From: Humibacter sp. RRB41
GTDB taxonomy: Bacteria > Actinomycetota > Actinomycetes > Actinomycetales > Microbacteriaceae
Length of the DNA stretch: 64,000 bases
Direction: 5' to 3'
Assembly (NCBI RefSeq): GCF_022761015.1
Contig: NZ_JAKWJQ010000008.1
Coordinates: 62,001-126,000 of the forward strand
This document shows positions 21,253 through 30,456 of the stretch, piece by piece. The position numbers were made by a program, and so were the translations under genes. Each line of letters starts with the position of its first letter. Position 1 is the first letter of the stretch. The notes under the pieces were generated by a model that was not told the origin of the DNA, did not search any database, and worked only from the letters and a program-made list of their open reading frames with translations.

Positions 21253-24085
21253 CGTGTCCTCGCTCAGGGGCGGCATCGGGCTGCGAGTCGGTATCGGGCC
21301 CGGGGCCAGCAACGGACGTGACCACAATCCGCACGGGACCGATCAGACCCTGTGGCTGGGTGGAATCCGCCCCGATCAGTCCGGAGATTCCACTGGCGAT
21401 CACGGCGTTGCGCAGTGCGGTTCGAACCTCGATCTCGATCTCGATTCGGTTTGTGAGACCCTCGCCGAGATCGATGACGGTGTCGTCGACGTACGCGGTG
21501 CCGACGACCCGGTCGCCGATCCGCACCACGGCGGATCCGGCAAGGCCGCCGAGATGGATGACCGTGGGCAGGCCGACGAGCTCTTCGGGGATGACTGCCC
21601 TGGCCGTGTAGCGTCCGGTCCCTGAGACGTGCCGCAGGGCATCCACGTCCCGCCAGTCCTGTGGACCGACACCGTCGAGCGCGATGGTCCGGGGGCCGGA
21701 CGGCTCCTCGCTGGTCACCTCGATCCGCCATCCCTCGGGGGTGAGCTCGATCTCCGTGGTGGCGTTGTCGTCGCAGAGGGGCTCGGGTGCGACGGACAGA
21801 TCGAGTTCGAATACTCGGACCCCCAGCCCCGGGATCTGCGTCGGAACGGCGGTGCGGCCTCGCTCTGCCCGGTGCGCGGCAGCGAGAACGCGTCCGCCGA
21901 TCAGGTCGAGTTCGCGGACGCGTCCGACGCCCTCGAGCGACAGCGTCACGCAAGCGGGTTCCCGGAGGGTGTTGTACACGAGCACGTACCGGCATGATCC
22001 GGCCTCGCGCCATTGCGAGAGCAACGACGCCGCATCGACGGCGGCTCTGGGCACGAGTCCGAGATGCGTGAACGCATCCGCCGCCTCCGACATCGTGCTC
22101 ACCTGCACTGTGGAAGGCTGTGCCAGCGTACGGGCCATCGCGGTCCGCACGTGCTCGTCCCGTGCACCGGCCCTGGTGCCGCCGCCGGCGAATCCGGAGT
22201 CCGCGGCCGGCGGCTCGCCGACGACAACAACGCGGGCCCCGCGCTCCGCCGCAGCGGCGATGGCCTCGGCGGCCTCGGGCGGAAGCGTCCGCTCATCGAC
22301 GATGAGCCCACGGTAGGCCGGGCCGTCCGGGAAGAGGGTCCCGTCGTCACCGACGGTGGCCGCTTCGGCGAGCCCGATGGGGTCGACGAACTGCACGGTG
22401 AACCCCACGTTCTCGAGAGCCTCCGTGTCGGCGTGACGTGCGGGGGCTGTCGCATCCAGGCTCGTGTCGCGCACACCACGAGCGGCGATCGTCAGAAAGC
22501 CGTCGCGGTAGACGGCCACGTCCGTGCGCGGTATCCCTGTTTCGAGAACCACGGTGCCTCGCGCCCAGTAGTCCGTGAGGCCGGGCCAGTTCGCCCACTC
22601 CGGGAAGTGCGTCTCGTTCCAGCTGTCCGAGACGATGTGCTGCTCGAACCGGGTCTGTGTCGGCCAGGCCGATCCGGGCTCCTGCGAGGCCACCCCGTGC
22701 AGGAAGGGCTTGGTGATCCCCGCGGCCCACTCCTTCGCGAGCATCCGTTGCAGATCTCCGAGAGTGAAGGCGTATGCCGCCCGGAACTGTGCGCCGAGTT
22801 CCGTGCTGATGCGCACGGCACCGCCTTGATGCGCCCCGCCCACGACGGATCGCTGCCAGTCGAGCGCGAAGCGCCAGGTGGAGTTGGAACGGTCGATCGG
22901 CGTCCGGTCCCCGGAATTCAGGGATTCGCCCTCGGCCCGCCCGCCCGCCCGCACGAACTCGCGATTGCCGCGGATCGCCTCGAGGCTCTGCCCGTAGGCC
23001 AATTGCGATTTGTGCCGCATTCCGTGCCCGGCCGACCAGTTCTGCAACGGAAGTAGATGGTCGGAGATGTACAGGTCGGTGAGCAGGCGATAGTAATCGC
23101 GACGTACCCGAACACCGACACCGGTATCGAGCTCGAAGTCGGGCATCGGTTCCTCGTTCGGCACCCAGAAGCGGCACATCCCGTGCGCAAAGAGCAGAGG
23201 AAGGTACGGCGTCACGTCGTAGCCATGGCGTTCGCTGAAGCGTTCGAGCATCTCGGATGTCCAGAACAGCGAGTCGGCGTTCAGCTCCAGCGAGTCCTCG
23301 AAGAGCTCGGTGCCCACGCGGTGCACAAGTTCTCGGTTCTCCGCACCGATCTGATGCTCGTCGAGGTACTCGGTGGCGGCCAGCGCGGCGCTACGATCCA
23401 GAAAGCTCGTCACACCCTGCGTGCAGTCGCGCATCCAGAAGGCGAAGAGCGTCCAGTCGCCGTCGCGCCGTTCCCAGACGATCGTGGAGTCGACGACCTG
23501 TGACGTCAGGTCGATCAGCGAGTCTGTCTCCAGCACGGTCGACGCGTCGGGCGGTGTGACGACACCACGAGGGGGAGCGTACGGGTCGCCGAGCGGGACG
23601 ACGGTTGGTGGGTCGTTGCGCTGCACGACCCGAGCAGCAGTCACGCGTATCAGCGTCGATGGGCGCTCGCCGTCGACATCGTCGAACGGCATAGGAACCC
23701 GCACCGGTCCCGATTCGCCGTCGGCGAGCCGCACCGATCCGTACTGCAATTCCCTGGTGCTGAACCCTGTGCCCGTTGTCGTGTTCGGTGTCTTCAGCGG
23801 CCACGATGCGCCCAGCGTCATGGCCACGCCGACCCCGATCCGCTCCGCCTCCCGCAGCACCGATCCGAGTGCGCTGCGCTGCCGATCATCTGCCCAGAAC
23901 CCGCGGCTGAAGGCGATCTCCACCTCGCGGAAACCCGCATCGGCGATCGCACCCAGCTGCCGGACCAGCTCTTCGACCGGAACCGCGCTCTGCCACCACC
24001 ACCTCGCGCCCGGCCGGTCGCCCGCCTCCGGCGTCGCGAATCGCGCCGGGTCGAGCGGCCGGGTCCGGGTGCGTGGAGCGCTCAC
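21236..24085 (-). CDS. GH106-type alpha-L-rhamnosidase
   Basis: A 949-residue cytoplasmic enzyme (no signal peptide) of the GH106 kind, which removes alpha-L-rhamnose from rhamnogalacturonan and other glycans. Typical traits: RWWWQSAVPVEELVRQLGAIADAGFREVEIAF at the N-terminus, WTLFAFWMRD, LELNADSLFWTSEMLERFSERHGYDVTPYLPLL in the barrel, and beta-sandwich modules with HLGGLAGSAVVRIGDRVVG at the end. Start GTG 24085 overlaps the stop of the secreted beta-helix gene by four bases, coupling the two. It belongs to the operon running 30341 to 20029. The exact linkage it cuts cannot be told. Confidence 0.85.
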   Translation of the reverse strand: MSAPRTRTRPLDPARFATPEAGDRPGARWWWQSAVPVEELVRQLGAIADAGFREVEIAFSRGFWADDRQRSALGSVLREAERIGVGVAMTLGASWPLKTPNTTTGTGFSTRELQYGSVRLADGESGPVRVPMPFDDVDGERPSTLIRVTAARVVQRNDPPTVVPLGDPYAPPRGVVTPPDASTVLETDSLIDLTSQVVDSTIVWERRDGDWTLFAFWMRDCTQGVTSFLDRSAALAATEYLDEHQIGAENRELVHRVGTELFEDSLELNADSLFWTSEMLERFSERHGYDVTPYLPLLFAHGMCRFWVPNEEPMPDFELDTGVGVRVRRDYYRLLTDLYISDHLLPLQNWSAGHGMRHKSQLAYGQSLEAIRGNREFVRAGGRAEGESLNSGDRTPIDRSNSTWRFALDWQRSVVGGAHQGGAVRISTELGAQFRAAYAFTLGDLQRMLAKEWAAGITKPFLHGVASQEPGSAWPTQTRFEQHIVSDSWNETHFPEWANWPGLTDYWARGTVVLETGIPRTDVAVYRDGFLTIAARGVRDTSLDATAPARHADTEALENVGFTVQFVDPIGLAEAATVGDDGTLFPDGPAYRGLIVDERTLPPEAAEAIAAAAERGARVVVVGEPPAADSGFAGGGTRAGARDEHVRTAMARTLAQPSTVQVSTMSEAADAFTHLGLVPRAAVDAASLLSQWREAGSCRYVLVYNTLREPACVTLSLEGVGRVRELDLIGGRVLAAAHRAERGRTAVPTQIPGLGVRVFELDLSVAPEPLCDDNATTEIELTPEGWRIEVTSEEPSGPRTIALDGVGPQDWRDVDALRHVSGTGRYTARAVIPEELVGLPTVIHLGGLAGSAVVRIGDRVVGTAYVDDTVIDLGEGLTNRIEIEIEVRTALRNAVIASGISGLIGADSTQPQGLIGPVRIVVTSVAGPGPDTDSQPDAAPERGHDDTAR

Positions 24086-26847
24086 TGGATGGCGACCAGA
24101 TCGAGGAACGCCGTGTTGTAGCCGTCGTTGGTGCCCGTGAACTGGATCGTGTGCAGTCCGGCCGTCGTCGTGAAGCTCGGCGTCGTGAAGGTTTCGTACC
24201 CTCCGCCCGCGGGCGGGCTGAAGGCCGAGGTGTTGATCTTCACGCCGTCCACGGAGAAGTCGAGAGCCTCAGCGCCGCCGCTGTTGGTGCGTTGATCGAC
24301 GGCGAAGGTCACGGTGTGGGTTCCCGACGAGAGATTCAGCGTCTGTTTCACCGAGCTCGTTCCTTCGATGAAGGCCGTCTGCTGCCCGTTCGCAGCGCCC
24401 TGCGTGCCGCTGAACGCACTGTGATTGCGTTGCACCCCACTGTTGCCGAGGAACTGCCACACGCCGGCCGGCCGATAGGTGTAGAAGTCGGCCGATGGGT
24501 CTTCGAAGCTGCCGTCGAGCACGCGGTTCACGAAGAGCGGCCCGGTGCCGGAGACGACGATACTGTCGATGTTCGTCTGCCCGGTGGTGTCGATCGGATC
24601 GACTCGCAGCCAGTTGACCTCACCGGCCCACAGCGGATTCGCCGACATGTCGATCGTGTATGTCGTGTACCCGCTGTTCGGCTTCACAGCGAATCCCACG
24701 GCCTTCGATTCGCTTGCCCCGGTCGAGGATGTGGTCGTGAAGTAGATCCGTCCCGTCGTGCTGCTTGTAGCATTGCTCATTCTCACGGTCACCGTCTTCG
24801 CAGACGTGGCGTCGAGGTGAAGCGGGCTCGTGGTCTGCATCCGCGGGTCGTTGCCGGTCGCCGTCAGATTGAGCGCGTTCGGATCCGTCCCGACTGCGGT
24901 GCTCGACGTCGCGTCGTAGACGGCCCAGCCTGCTTCGTGACCGCCATTGAAGGCCCAGTTGTATGCCCGGCCGACCCTGGTCGTGTACGAAACGCTCGGT
25001 GTCCAACTCGCCTGGTCGTAGGACGCGTTGCCGTGTCCGCCCGAATTCGTCTCGAAGCGGATGACGTCGCCGGCGTCCACCGAGACATTGTCGAGCACGT
25101 AACTCACGCCCGTGTACTCGTCTCCCGCGGCGATCGCCTGTGTGCCGGCGGCCGGCCAGATCTGTTTGCCGTTCTTGGTGATGCGGGCCAAGACGCCGTT
25201 GCCTCCCGCGGCGTTGTCCGACTTGAGGATGCGCCCGCGCAGGCTCACCGTTCCGGTGCTCGGCGCGGTCCACGCCCGAGCGACCCAGTGCTCGGCCGAA
25301 TCGTCAGGGCTCTGGTCGAATTGACTGATCGCGGGCACTGACCTCGTGGGCGGGGTCCACTTCTTGCCGGCTGCGTCGTACACCAGATCGACGTACTTCT
25401 TGCCGTTCAGCGACTGGTACGACCATCCGTTCAGGCCTTGGGTTCCACTGAAGTCGGCGGCAGAGAAGAACACGTCGCCCGATCCGTTGGACAGCGTCTG
25501 GTTGTTCGTCGTCGAGAACCCGGCGAAACCGTTCCCCTGGTCGTAGAGGAAGTTCGTGTTGACGTTGATGTTGTCCTTGATCGCCCCGGTGATCGGAGAA
25601 TCGGCGCCGACCTGGTTGAGCACCAGGATCGGACCGAACCCTTGAGCGACGCCGTTGTTGATCATGACGTTGGAGGACGATTCGTTGTTCGTCGAGTAGT
25701 CGCCTGGGCGGCCGCCGAGTCGCAGGAACGACATCGCAGAGCCGGCCGTGTTCTCGAAGAGAGAATCCTGGGCTCTGACGTTCTTGTTGAAGATCTCGAA
25801 GTCGAGTGCGTCCTCATCGTTCGATCCGGTGTTCAGCACATTGCCAAAGATCGAGTTGACGATCGAGACGTCTTCGAGGTGGCCCAGGATCACGGCCGTG
25901 GTTCCGCCGGCGTTGTGGCACGCCCCTTCATTGTTCAGTTGCGAATTCATGATCACCGCGTGCTTGACGGTGAAGAGGCGAAGCGCCTCGTCGCACTGCC
26001 AGTCGTCGTCGTGGCTGGCAAGGTGATCGATCACCACGTTCTGCACCATGTTCGCCCCGGCGCCGCCGCTGTCTCCGATATCGGACGTGACCTGTTCTCC
26101 TGGATCGAGCATGTCGATGCCGATGGTGTCGAGGTTGTGCTCGCCGCTGATGTCGTCCATCCGCACGCCCCGGATGAAGTAGTCGCTGGAGGAGAAGGTG
26201 GAGTGTTCGCCGGTGATCTGGATGCCGGAGGAGTTGCGCACGTTGTCGGCCAAGGCGCTGGCGAGTTCCGGCCCGGTGCCGTTGTCCGCGTAGTAGATGA
26301 CGCCCTTGATGTCGTGCACGTAGATGTCGGTGAAGCTCAGCCCGTTGTGGCCGGTGGTGTCGTAGTAGGCGAGGATGCCGGAAGCCGCGTTGGAGACCTC
26401 GAGGTGGCTGAAGCTCCAGTAGTCCCCGTCGACGAGCTTGATGCCGCGATCATCCACCGAGCCGTTCCGGCTGATCTTCGGGTTGGAGCCGTTGCCGTAT
26501 GCGCTGACGGAGATGCCGTGGGCGGACGTGCCGGTCCCCGACAGGTTCATCTGCTGGTTCCAGGTCGCGTCCCTGGCGAGCAGGATTCGATCGCCGGGCG
26601 CGAAGGCGCCGTGCGCGTTGATCGGGGTGAACGTGCACCACGGCTGTGCCTCCGTGGCCGACCCCGTGTCGCTGCAGTCCGAGCCCGCCTGATTATTCAC
26701 GTAGAACGTCGCGCCGACGGCCTGGTTGCTCGGGTGGGACGCGGTGTTGCTCGCCGTGTTGCTCGCCCACGCCGGCTGACCGACTCCGGTCAACGCAAGG
26801 GCGGATAACGCTGCCGCCGTGAGAGCAGCGATCATTCTTCTCTTCAT
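24082..26847 (-). CDS. Secreted right-handed beta-helix protein with C-terminal beta-sandwich modules
   Basis: A 921-residue exported protein. A signal peptide (MKRRMIAALTAAALSALALT..., cut after about residue 30) is followed by a parallel beta-helix to about 480, with the usual runs of Asn/Asp/Gly and repeated strands (SGIQITGEHSTFSSSD, NVVIDHLASHDDDWQCDEALRL). Then come three beta-sandwich regions: about 520-635 (HWVARAWTAPSTGTVSLRGRI), 640-760, and 765-921 (DGSFEDPSADFYTYRPAGVW), which look like carbohydrate-binding modules. The fold is that of pectate/rhamnogalacturonan lyases and GH28-like hydrolases, but I see no motif naming a family. It probably opens the polymer outside the cell. ATG 26847 has a GAGGA site. 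Confidence 0.75.
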   Translation of the reverse strand: MKRRMIAALTAAALSALALTGVGQPAWASNTASNTASHPSNQAVGATFYVNNQAGSDCSDTGSATEAQPWCTFTPINAHGAFAPGDRILLARDATWNQQMNLSGTGTSAHGISVSAYGNGSNPKISRNGSVDDRGIKLVDGDYWSFSHLEVSNAASGILAYYDTTGHNGLSFTDIYVHDIKGVIYYADNGTGPELASALADNVRNSSGIQITGEHSTFSSSDYFIRGVRMDDISGEHNLDTIGIDMLDPGEQVTSDIGDSGGAGANMVQNVVIDHLASHDDDWQCDEALRLFTVKHAVIMNSQLNNEGACHNAGGTTAVILGHLEDVSIVNSIFGNVLNTGSNDEDALDFEIFNKNVRAQDSLFENTAGSAMSFLRLGGRPGDYSTNNESSSNVMINNGVAQGFGPILVLNQVGADSPITGAIKDNINVNTNFLYDQGNGFAGFSTTNNQTLSNGSGDVFFSAADFSGTQGLNGWSYQSLNGKKYVDLVYDAAGKKWTPPTRSVPAISQFDQSPDDSAEHWVARAWTAPSTGTVSLRGRILKSDNAAGGNGVLARITKNGKQIWPAAGTQAIAAGDEYTGVSYVLDNVSVDAGDVIRFETNSGGHGNASYDQASWTPSVSYTTRVGRAYNWAFNGGHEAGWAVYDATSSTAVGTDPNALNLTATGNDPRMQTTSPLHLDATSAKTVTVRMSNATSSTTGRIYFTTTSSTGASESKAVGFAVKPNSGYTTYTIDMSANPLWAGEVNWLRVDPIDTTGQTNIDSIVVSGTGPLFVNRVLDGSFEDPSADFYTYRPAGVWQFLGNSGVQRNHSAFSGTQGAANGQQTAFIEGTSSVKQTLNLSSGTHTVTFAVDQRTNSGGAEALDFSVDGVKINTSAFSPPAGGGYETFTTPSFTTTAGLHTIQFTGTNDGYNTAFLDLVAIQ

Positions 26848-26946
26848 GACATCCTCTTCTTCGTTGAAGCCGGTACCGCACAAGGGCGGGCCCCGTCAGC
26901 TCGACGGCGGCCCGCCCTGGTACGCAAAGCGCGGGTCAGTCGGTCC

Positions 26947-28422
26947 CTACTTCTTTGTCGCCCAGTCTTCGGTCCACCCGCCCTTCACTGCCTGCTCCTT
27001 GCTCCACGCGATCCCATCGGCCTGCAGGGTCTTCAGCGTGTCTTCCAGCGAGGACGTACCGAGCAGATATCCCTCGTACTTGTTCTGTGCGGCGATCGCC
27101 GCCGGCACCTGGAAGAGTCCGCCCTGGCCGAGGACAGGAACGGTGGCCCACGCCCCCGTGTTCATCGCTTCCAACCCGGGAGGAGCCGTCAGGCCGGACA
27201 CGGCAGGGATGCCACCGGTCGAGTCGAGCCATGTCTGGATCTTGGGACTCGAGACGTACTGCAGGAATTTGATCGCCGCAGCTCGCTGCGCACCCTTGAT
27301 GTATGCGGGGATCATGTAAGACGTACCGCCGGCGGTGACACCGAACTGAGCCGGCTTGCCGCTGGCGAGGCTCGAGTCGCTCGTGGAGAGCTCCGGGAAC
27401 GGCACGGTGCCGTACTTGAACGTCGCGTCGGCGAGACCGGTGGCGGCGAAGTTCGTGCCCCACGCCATCGCGGCCTTGCCGCCTGTGAAGTCCGTTCCGC
27501 CGGTGAAGGCGCCCTGTGATGTGATGCCCGACCAGTTCGGAGTTGCGCAGGCGTCGTAGAACTTCTTCAGCGTCTTCAGGATCTCTGCCGACCCCGGGTC
27601 GGTCGTGACGTTGAGCTCCCCCGTGAGGTAGGCGTGGGCGATGCTCTTCTGGGTCACGACATCGGCCGTGCCCGCCTTGCCAGCGGTGTCGAACTGATTG
27701 ATCTTCTCTGCGGTGGAGTTCAGCAGCATCGAGTTCAGCGCGACGACGGCCCAGCCGGCCGGCAGGTTGCCGTTGTCGGTAGCGAGCGGCGCATAGCCGG
27801 CCTTCTTGATGGCACTGCATGCCGTGAGGAATCCATCGAACGTCTTCAGCTGGGATGCCTTCACCCCGGCCTTGGAAAGGAGACCCTTGTTGTAATAGAT
27901 ACCGACCGCAACCAGGTTGAACGGAATCGAATCGTAGTGACCTGCCGGGTTCATCAGCTGGTCAGAGCCCTTGAAGTACTGCGGGATGAAGTCGTCGATC
28001 CACGGCTTTCCGGAAGAGGAGAACGGGTTCTTCTTCTTCAGCGCGCTGTCGAGCGAGACGACCTGATCAGGCGTGTGTTGCGTCTGGTTGAAGATCAGCT
28101 CGGGGGCCGTACCCGCCGTCAACTGTGCGGCGGAGGTCTGCGCCCACGAGGTGAGCGGCAGCACGTTGGTCTTCAGCGTGATGTCGGGATTGTCCTTTTC
28201 GAAACTGGCGACCAGCTTTTCCCACGCCGGGCCGAATGTGTTCGCGTCGCTGGTGAACTGGTTGGGCCCGGAGAGGGTGATGGTCACCTTGTCCGAGTTT
28301 CCTGCCGACGGCGAGCATCCGGCCAGTGCGGCCGCCGTGCCCAATGCGGCGATGGATGCGATTGTCGCAAGCCGAACGCGCTTCAGTCGCAACTTCTTCG
28401 TTGTCACTCGCATGTTTCTCAT
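26947..28422 (-). CDS. Sugar ABC transporter substrate-binding lipoprotein
   Basis: A family 1 (MalE-like) extracellular binding lipoprotein of about 491 residues. The lipobox LAGC gives lipidated Cys36 from the ATG at 28422; a second ATG nine bases on is equally possible, and neither has a strong ribosome site. Features: ITLSGPNQF after the lipobox, NPDITLKTNVLP, a ligand-side YDSIPFNLVAVGIYYNK, and many surface Lys/Ala helices. The frame extends to 28452, but that start lies inside the operator. It is encoded after its two permeases and before the beta-helix gene. The likely cargo is rhamnose-containing oligosaccharide. Confidence 0.88.
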   Translation of the reverse strand: MRNMRVTTKKLRLKRVRLATIASIAALGTAAALAGCSPSAGNSDKVTITLSGPNQFTSDANTFGPAWEKLVASFEKDNPDITLKTNVLPLTSWAQTSAAQLTAGTAPELIFNQTQHTPDQVVSLDSALKKKNPFSSSGKPWIDDFIPQYFKGSDQLMNPAGHYDSIPFNLVAVGIYYNKGLLSKAGVKASQLKTFDGFLTACSAIKKAGYAPLATDNGNLPAGWAVVALNSMLLNSTAEKINQFDTAGKAGTADVVTQKSIAHAYLTGELNVTTDPGSAEILKTLKKFYDACATPNWSGITSQGAFTGGTDFTGGKAAMAWGTNFAATGLADATFKYGTVPFPELSTSDSSLASGKPAQFGVTAGGTSYMIPAYIKGAQRAAAIKFLQYVSSPKIQTWLDSTGGIPAVSGLTAPPGLEAMNTGAWATVPVLGQGGLFQVPAAIAAQNKYEGYLLGTSSLEDTLKTLQADGIAWSKEQAVKGGWTEDWATKK

Positions 28423-28439
28423 TTCTTGGTTGGCTGTGG

Positions 28440-28451
28440 TAAATCGTTTCA
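28440..28451 (-). promoter_or_regulatory. LacI-type operator before the binding-protein gene
   Basis: TAAATCGTTTCA, 10 of 12 positions of the shared consensus TGAAACGTTTCA, lies 18 bases upstream of the binding-protein start, inside the permease-binding protein gap. It may allow separate expression of the abundant binding protein. Confidence 0.55.
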
Positions 28452-28494
28452 TTCGAAGACCGAAGACGACGCCGTCGTCCGACGCCGATTCGGA

Positions 28495-29376
28495 TCAGTG
28501 TGCTCCGGGCACGCCGCCTTGCACTCCCGCGAGGAAGTACTTCGACAGAAAGGTGAACAGAAGCACGAGGGGCAGGCTCGCGAGCAAATAGCCGGCCATG
28601 AGCGGACCGTAGTCCGTCACGTTCTGACCTTGGAAGAACTGAAGACCGACGGACACGGTCCGCAGGTTGTTGTCCGAGATGACGAGAAGCGGCCAGAAGA
28701 AGTCATTCCAGACCTCGCTGACGGTGATCAGGGCGATGGTGCCGAGCACGGGCAGCGAGAGGGGCAGCATCACCGAGCGATACATCCGAGCGCCGTTGGC
28801 CCCATCGATGCGCGCCGCGTCGAAGATGGACTGCGGTATGCCCTCGACGAAGTTGCGGATGAGAATGGTGCCGAGCACGACACCGCCGGCTGTGTAGGGA
28901 ATGACCAGAACGATGTATGTGTTGAGCAGGCCCAGGTCTTTCATGATGATGAAGAGCGGGATGAGGTTGGCGAGCCCGGGCACCATCATGAGCACGAGCA
29001 CGGCGCCGTAGATGAAGCCTCTGCCCAAGAATCGGTAGCGTGCGAGCACGAAGCCGGAGACCGATGCGATCGCCAGGATGAGCACGATGGACAGCACCGC
29101 GACGAGGGCAGTGTTGAACAGATACGGCGCGATCTGGTTCCAGGCGACCGCGTAGTTCTCGAAGTGCAGAGGAAAGGAGATCTGCCAGAAGCTGTCGGCG
29201 AACTGTTGGTTCGTCTTGAACGAGGTGATGATCATGAACAGGTACGGCGCCAGCGAGACGGCGGCCAGAACGATCAGGACCGTCTTCAGGCGGATCTGGC
29301 GAGAGGTTCGCGATCGTCCATCGGGCTGAGTCACGGATCGGGTCGCGGTCGCCTTGCGGGCTTGGATCGTAGTCAC
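28495..29376 (-). CDS. Sugar ABC transporter permease (MalG-like)
   Basis: A 293-residue inner-membrane permease with six helices. The ATPase-docking loop is EGIPQSIFDAARIDGANGARMYRSVMLPLSLP, a clear EAA motif. GTG 29376 overlaps the stop of the first permease by four bases; a longer frame exists but would duplicate the upstream gene. It pairs with the 29373-30341 product. No ATPase gene is near, so a shared multi-system ATPase (MsmK/MalK type) elsewhere must energise it. Confidence 0.9.
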   Translation of the reverse strand: MTTIQARKATATRSVTQPDGRSRTSRQIRLKTVLIVLAAVSLAPYLFMIITSFKTNQQFADSFWQISFPLHFENYAVAWNQIAPYLFNTALVAVLSIVLILAIASVSGFVLARYRFLGRGFIYGAVLVLMMVPGLANLIPLFIIMKDLGLLNTYIVLVIPYTAGGVVLGTILIRNFVEGIPQSIFDAARIDGANGARMYRSVMLPLSLPVLGTIALITVSEVWNDFFWPLLVISDNNLRTVSVGLQFFQGQNVTDYGPLMAGYLLASLPLVLLFTFLSKYFLAGVQGGVPGAH

Positions 29377-30341
29377 ATTGCACCCCCGTCGGTCGTTTCC
29401 GAACCGCGTTTGCGTGCCGTCACGACGACGGCGCTGATGATGATGGTGATGAGGAACAGCGTCGTCGACAGCGCGGCGGAGTACCCCCAGTCGCCGCCGG
29501 AGAAGGCGACGTTGATCATCCGAAGAATGGGGACCATCGTCGCGTTGTCCGGGCCGCCCTGCGTCAGCACATACGCGACGAATCCGTATTGAAGCGTTCC
29601 GACGACGGCGAGGAACAGCAGAATGCGAACCTGGCTGGCCATGAGCGGCAGATCGATCTGCCAGAAGCGGGCGAAGCGCCCGACGCCATCGAGCTGAGCG
29701 GCCTCGAGCACTTCGGTCGGGATGTTCTGCAGGCTGGAGTAGAAGATCAGGAAGGGCAGTCCGGCGATGAAAGGGAAGCCGACGAAGAGCAGGGAGAGCA
29801 GTGCGGTGCTGTTCTGTCCTGTCCAATTCTGCGCCAGCGCACCGAGACCCAAGGCCTTGAGCGTCTGGTTGATCACGCCGTCGTTCGGGCTGTAGAAGAA
29901 GCCCCAGACCAGGGCGGTGACCACGCCGGGGAAGGCCATCGGGATGATGAGCAGGGTGCGCATGACGTACTGCCAGCGGGCGCTCCTGAGTGAGATCAGC
30001 AGTTCGGCAGCGAGCAGCGGAAGAATCCAAGAGACCACGGCGAACACGAAGATGAAACCCAGGTTACGGAACGACGCCCACCAGATCTGGTCGCTGAACA
30101 TCGTGACGTAGTTGCCGAACCCGAGAAACGTCGAGGTTCCGGCCGGCTGCCAGTTGAAGAATGACCAGTAGATGGCGGAGACGGCCGGGTAATAGGCGAA
30201 ATAGCCGATGACGATGGCCAGAGGAAGCAACGCGAGATAGATCCACCACCGCACGACGCGCTTACGCGGAGTCCGTCCGGACTTGCGAGGGTTGATCGTC
30301 GCCGAGGGCGCTCGTGACGGGGCATCCACAGTGACCGCCAT
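29373..30341 (-). CDS. Sugar ABC transporter permease (MalF-like)
   Basis: A 322-residue permease and first gene of the operon that runs through the second permease, binding protein, beta-helix protein, GH106 and CoA-transferase. Six membrane helices follow a basic N-terminus (NPRKSGRTPRKRVVRWW). The EAA loop is IPTEVLEAAQLDGVGRFARFWQIDLPLM. ATG 30341 has GAGG eight bases upstream; a GTG three codons earlier is less likely. Promoter and operator lie at 30375-30418. Confidence 0.9.
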   Translation of the reverse strand: MAVTVDAPSRAPSATINPRKSGRTPRKRVVRWWIYLALLPLAIVIGYFAYYPAVSAIYWSFFNWQPAGTSTFLGFGNYVTMFSDQIWWASFRNLGFIFVFAVVSWILPLLAAELLISLRSARWQYVMRTLLIIPMAFPGVVTALVWGFFYSPNDGVINQTLKALGLGALAQNWTGQNSTALLSLLFVGFPFIAGLPFLIFYSSLQNIPTEVLEAAQLDGVGRFARFWQIDLPLMASQVRILLFLAVVGTLQYGFVAYVLTQGGPDNATMVPILRMINVAFSGGDWGYSAALSTTLFLITIIISAVVVTARKRGSETTDGGAM

Positions 30342-30374
30342 GGTCAGCACCTCGCCATCGAGTTCGAACGCGGA

Positions 30375-30418
30375 TAAAACGTTTCACCATCGTGCATCAA
30401 TGCCGTCGGGGTTGTCAA
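30375..30418 (-). promoter_or_regulatory. Promoter plus LacI-type operator of the importer/rhamnosidase operon
   Basis: Minus strand: TTGACA (30413-30418), 18-base spacer, CACGAT (30389-30394). The operator TAAAACGTTTCA (30375-30386) starts two bases later and covers the expected transcription start. A repressor bound there would block the polymerase. Confidence 0.65.
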
Positions 30419-30456
30419 GTGTTCTTCTCCATATATCGATTCATTGTGTCGCCACG

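Noticed and set aside
25438-26808. 456-residue plus-strand open frame
   Set aside because: Antisense to the beta-helix gene; Val/Asp/Arg-rich shadow composition.
27634-29592. 652-residue plus-strand open frame
   Set aside because: It lies opposite the binding-protein and permease genes, which have clear family motifs. The product is rich in Arg/His/Asp/Glu repeats typical of antisense frames in high-GC DNA.
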